This document shows positions 4,439 through 5,674 of a stretch of DNA of 5,674 nucleotides, piece by piece. Location of the stretch: assembly GCA_035288865.1 (NCBI GenBank), contig DATDZA010000023.1, positions 1 through 5,674 of the forward strand, in the 5' to 3' direction. How positions within the stretch are numbered: position 1 is the stretch's first letter; the number at the start of each line of letters is the position of its first letter. The notes under the pieces are model-generated. The model saw only the letters and a program-made list of their open reading frames with translations. It did no database searches and was not told where the DNA came from. The stretch is from GCA-2688775 sp035288865. GTDB taxonomy: Archaea; Nanobdellota; Nanobdellia; Woesearchaeales; GW2011-AR4. The translations under genes and the position numbers were made by a program.

Positions 4439-5533
4439 ATGGATTTATATGGCGCATTATGCTCTTACGATAATCTTTTTCTTGCTTACAAAAAAGCAAA
4501 AAAGCACAAGACGACAAAATCTTATGTCATCAATTTTGAGAAGAATCTCAAGGAAAATCTGCTTTTGCTTCGCTTAGAGCTTCTTCTGCATTGCTACAGC
4601 CCTAAGCCATTGGTGAATTTCACAATCCGTGACCCAAAGACAAGAAAAATATCAAAGTCTGATTTCAGGGATAGAGTTGTGCATCACGCTCTCTGCAATA
4701 TAATCGAGCCGATTTTTGAAAAAAGTTTTATCTATGATTCCTATGCTAACAGGATAGGCAAAGGAACGCTAAAAGCACTGCAACGCTTCGATTTTTTCAA
4801 AAGAAAGGCAAGCAGGAACAACACAGCAAAATGTTATATCTTAAAAGCTGATATTCAAAAATATTTTGAGAATGTTGACCACAATATACTGCTCAAAATC
4901 ATAAAAAACAAGATAGCAGATAAACGAATTATATGGCTCATCAGAAAGATTTTGGCAAATTCTTCTTCTCAAACTAAAGGAATGCCTCTGGGCAATCTTA
5001 CAAGCCAATTTTTTGCAAATGTGTACCTTAACGAGCTTGACTGGTTTGTAAAAACCAAACTGAAAGCAAAGCATTACATTCGCTATGTTGATGATTTTGT
5101 TATTTTTGGAAGAGGTAAGGGGCATTTGGAGTTTTACAAAGAAGAGATTAATATGTTTTTGAAAAACAAATTAAAGATTCAGTTGCATCCAGATAAATCT
5201 AAAATTTTAATATTGGGCAACTGCGTTAATTTTCTTGGCTTTCGCGTTTTCTTTTATCATAAACTGCTCAAGAAGTCAAACATCAGGAAGATGAAGCGAA
5301 AGCTAAAGTCACTAGCGCAGGAATACAAATTGCATGAAATTGATTATGATTCAATTTATGATTCTTTGGAAGGTTGGATAGCATACATGAAAAATGCAAA
5401 TTCCTACAAACTAAGAAGAAAAATTACAGCTGAATTTTCAAAGTATTTTGCTAATGAAATTTCTACAAAAGAAATTAAAAGATATCTTAAAATCATGAAA
5501 AAAGCTTCTTCCGCCTCCCATGACAAACACTAG
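4439..5533 (+). CDS. DGR reverse transcriptase
   Basis: This 364-residue enzyme copies the TR RNA into cDNA with adenine-directed errors. The ATG at 4439 is preferred because GAGGA (4426-4430) lies 8 bases upstream and the N-terminus then starts as DGR RTs do (MDLYGALCSYDNLFLAYKKA). An in-frame TTG at 4421 would add six residues and overlap the TR. RT motifs in order: FRDRVVHHALCNIIEPIFE at about 76-94, then YDSYANRIGKGT at about 99-110; KADIQKYFENVDH with catalytic Asp138; GMPLGNLTSQFF at 181-192, whose LGNxxSQ form is characteristic of DGR RTs as opposed to the QGxxxSP of group II introns; YVDD at 216-219 with catalytic Asp218 and Asp219; FLGF at 265-268; and a thumb segment ending GWIAYMKNANSYKLRRK. 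The protein has no maturase or endonuclease domain and is very basic, as expected for RNA binding. All catalytic residues are present, so it should be active. Confidence 0.93.
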   Translation: MDLYGALCSYDNLFLAYKKAKKHKTTKSYVINFEKNLKENLLLLRLELLLHCYSPKPLVNFTIRDPKTRKISKSDFRDRVVHHALCNIIEPIFEKSFIYDSYANRIGKGTLKALQRFDFFKRKASRNNTAKCYILKADIQKYFENVDHNILLKIIKNKIADKRIIWLIRKILANSSSQTKGMPLGNLTSQFFANVYLNELDWFVKTKLKAKHYIRYVDDFVIFGRGKGHLEFYKEEINMFLKNKLKIQLHPDKSKILILGNCVNFLGFRVFFYHKLLKKSNIRKMKRKLKSLAQEYKLHEIDYDSIYDSLEGWIAYMKNANSYKLRRKITAEFSKYFANEISTKEIKRYLKIMKKASSASHDKH

Positions 5534-5542
5534 AAGGAGGCG
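5512..5542 (+). other. Inverted repeat straddling the RT stop codon
   Basis: CGCCTCC (5512-5518) and GGAGGCG (5536-5542) form a perfect 7-bp GC-rich stem around a 17-base loop that contains the stop codon at 5531-5533. No T run follows directly, so a simple terminator is doubtful. It could stabilise the 3' end of the RT transcript or be an element boundary. Confidence 0.4.
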
Positions 5543-5603
5543 ACGGGCTTCACTCCACAGATAAATCAGTAAGTATTCACCCTACAATTTTATAACAACC
5601 ATC

Positions 5604-5674
5604 TCACCTTCTCAAAAACCCGCTCAGCGTAATCTGCTCATCCCTCTTGGAGCTCAAATAAATAACCTGCCCTT
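5604..5674 (-). CDS. C-terminal fragment of a convergent gene running off the right edge
   Basis: On the minus strand one frame is open from the right edge to a TGA at 5606-5604 and reads 22 residues (GQVIYLSSKRDEQITLSG, then FLRR). The other two minus-strand frames stop sooner. The composition looks protein-like, and the layout (convergent with the reverse transcriptase, 70 bases apart) is ordinary. The fragment is too short to name. It could also be a chance open frame, since only 22 codons are seen. Confidence 0.35.
   Translation of the reverse strand, partial: GQVIYLSSKRDEQITLSGFLRR

Noticed and set aside
4302..4577. An open frame of 91 codons running through the template repeat into the RT gene.
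   Set aside because: It has no ribosome binding site, its second half is the RT gene read in another frame, and the TR part is open because it mirrors target-gene codons.
4421..5533. The RT as a group II intron maturase or retron enzyme.
   Set aside because: It has LGNxxSQ in place of QGxxxSP, no maturase or endonuclease domain, no intron structure around it, and a classic TR/VR pair beside it.

Overview
The window looks archaeal, most likely from a DPANN lineage such as Woesearchaeota or Pacearchaeota. This is an inference from gene-start architecture and gene families, not from a marker gene. Both outward-facing transcripts in the middle carry archaeal-style BRE/TATA elements about 40-50 bases before the start. 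Several starts have GGAG/GGTG-type ribosome binding sites. Gene junctions overlap by 4 bases, and the DNA is AT-rich. The centrepiece is a compact, apparently complete diversity-generating retroelement (DGR).

Left part (1-3235). A plus-strand gene with one predicted membrane segment enters from the left edge and ends at 311. It converges on a minus-strand operon that reads from 3235 down to about 359: a MNT nucleotidyltransferase, a HEPN (HepT-like) protein with the Rx4HxY motif, an RBBP9-like serine hydrolase, an MFS efflux transporter, and a tiny coupled ORF that looks frameshifted. MNT-HEPN and HEPN-hydrolase overlap by 4 bases. The MNT/HEPN pair matches the MntA/HepT toxin-antitoxin family, in which the MNT protein AMPylates the HEPN ribonuclease on the motif tyrosine.

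Middle (3236-3427). This is a divergent control region with an archaeal TATA box facing each way and a near-perfect palindrome between them.

Right part (3428-5533). A plus-strand target gene ends in a variable repeat (VR, about 4026-4114). Then come an untranslated leader, an invariant template repeat (TR, about 4333-4421) and a DGR-type reverse transcriptase whose start lies 17 bases after the TR. Aligned without gaps over 89 bases, VR and TR differ at 21 positions. Of these, 17 fall on the 25 template adenines and only 4 on the 64 other bases. That adenine-specific pattern is the hallmark of DGR mutagenic retrohoming. A GC-rich hairpin lies 7 bases after the VR and is absent after the TR, as expected of a DGR recipient site. 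The inferred cycle: the TR is transcribed, copied by the RT with errors at adenines, and the cDNA replaces the VR, rewriting about a dozen codons at the C-terminus of the target protein. No Avd accessory gene is visible. The current VR has turned nine Asn/Asp template codons into only hydrophobic or aromatic residues.

Right edge (5534-5674). A short intergenic stretch is followed by what is probably the last 22 codons of a convergent minus-strand gene that continues past the window.
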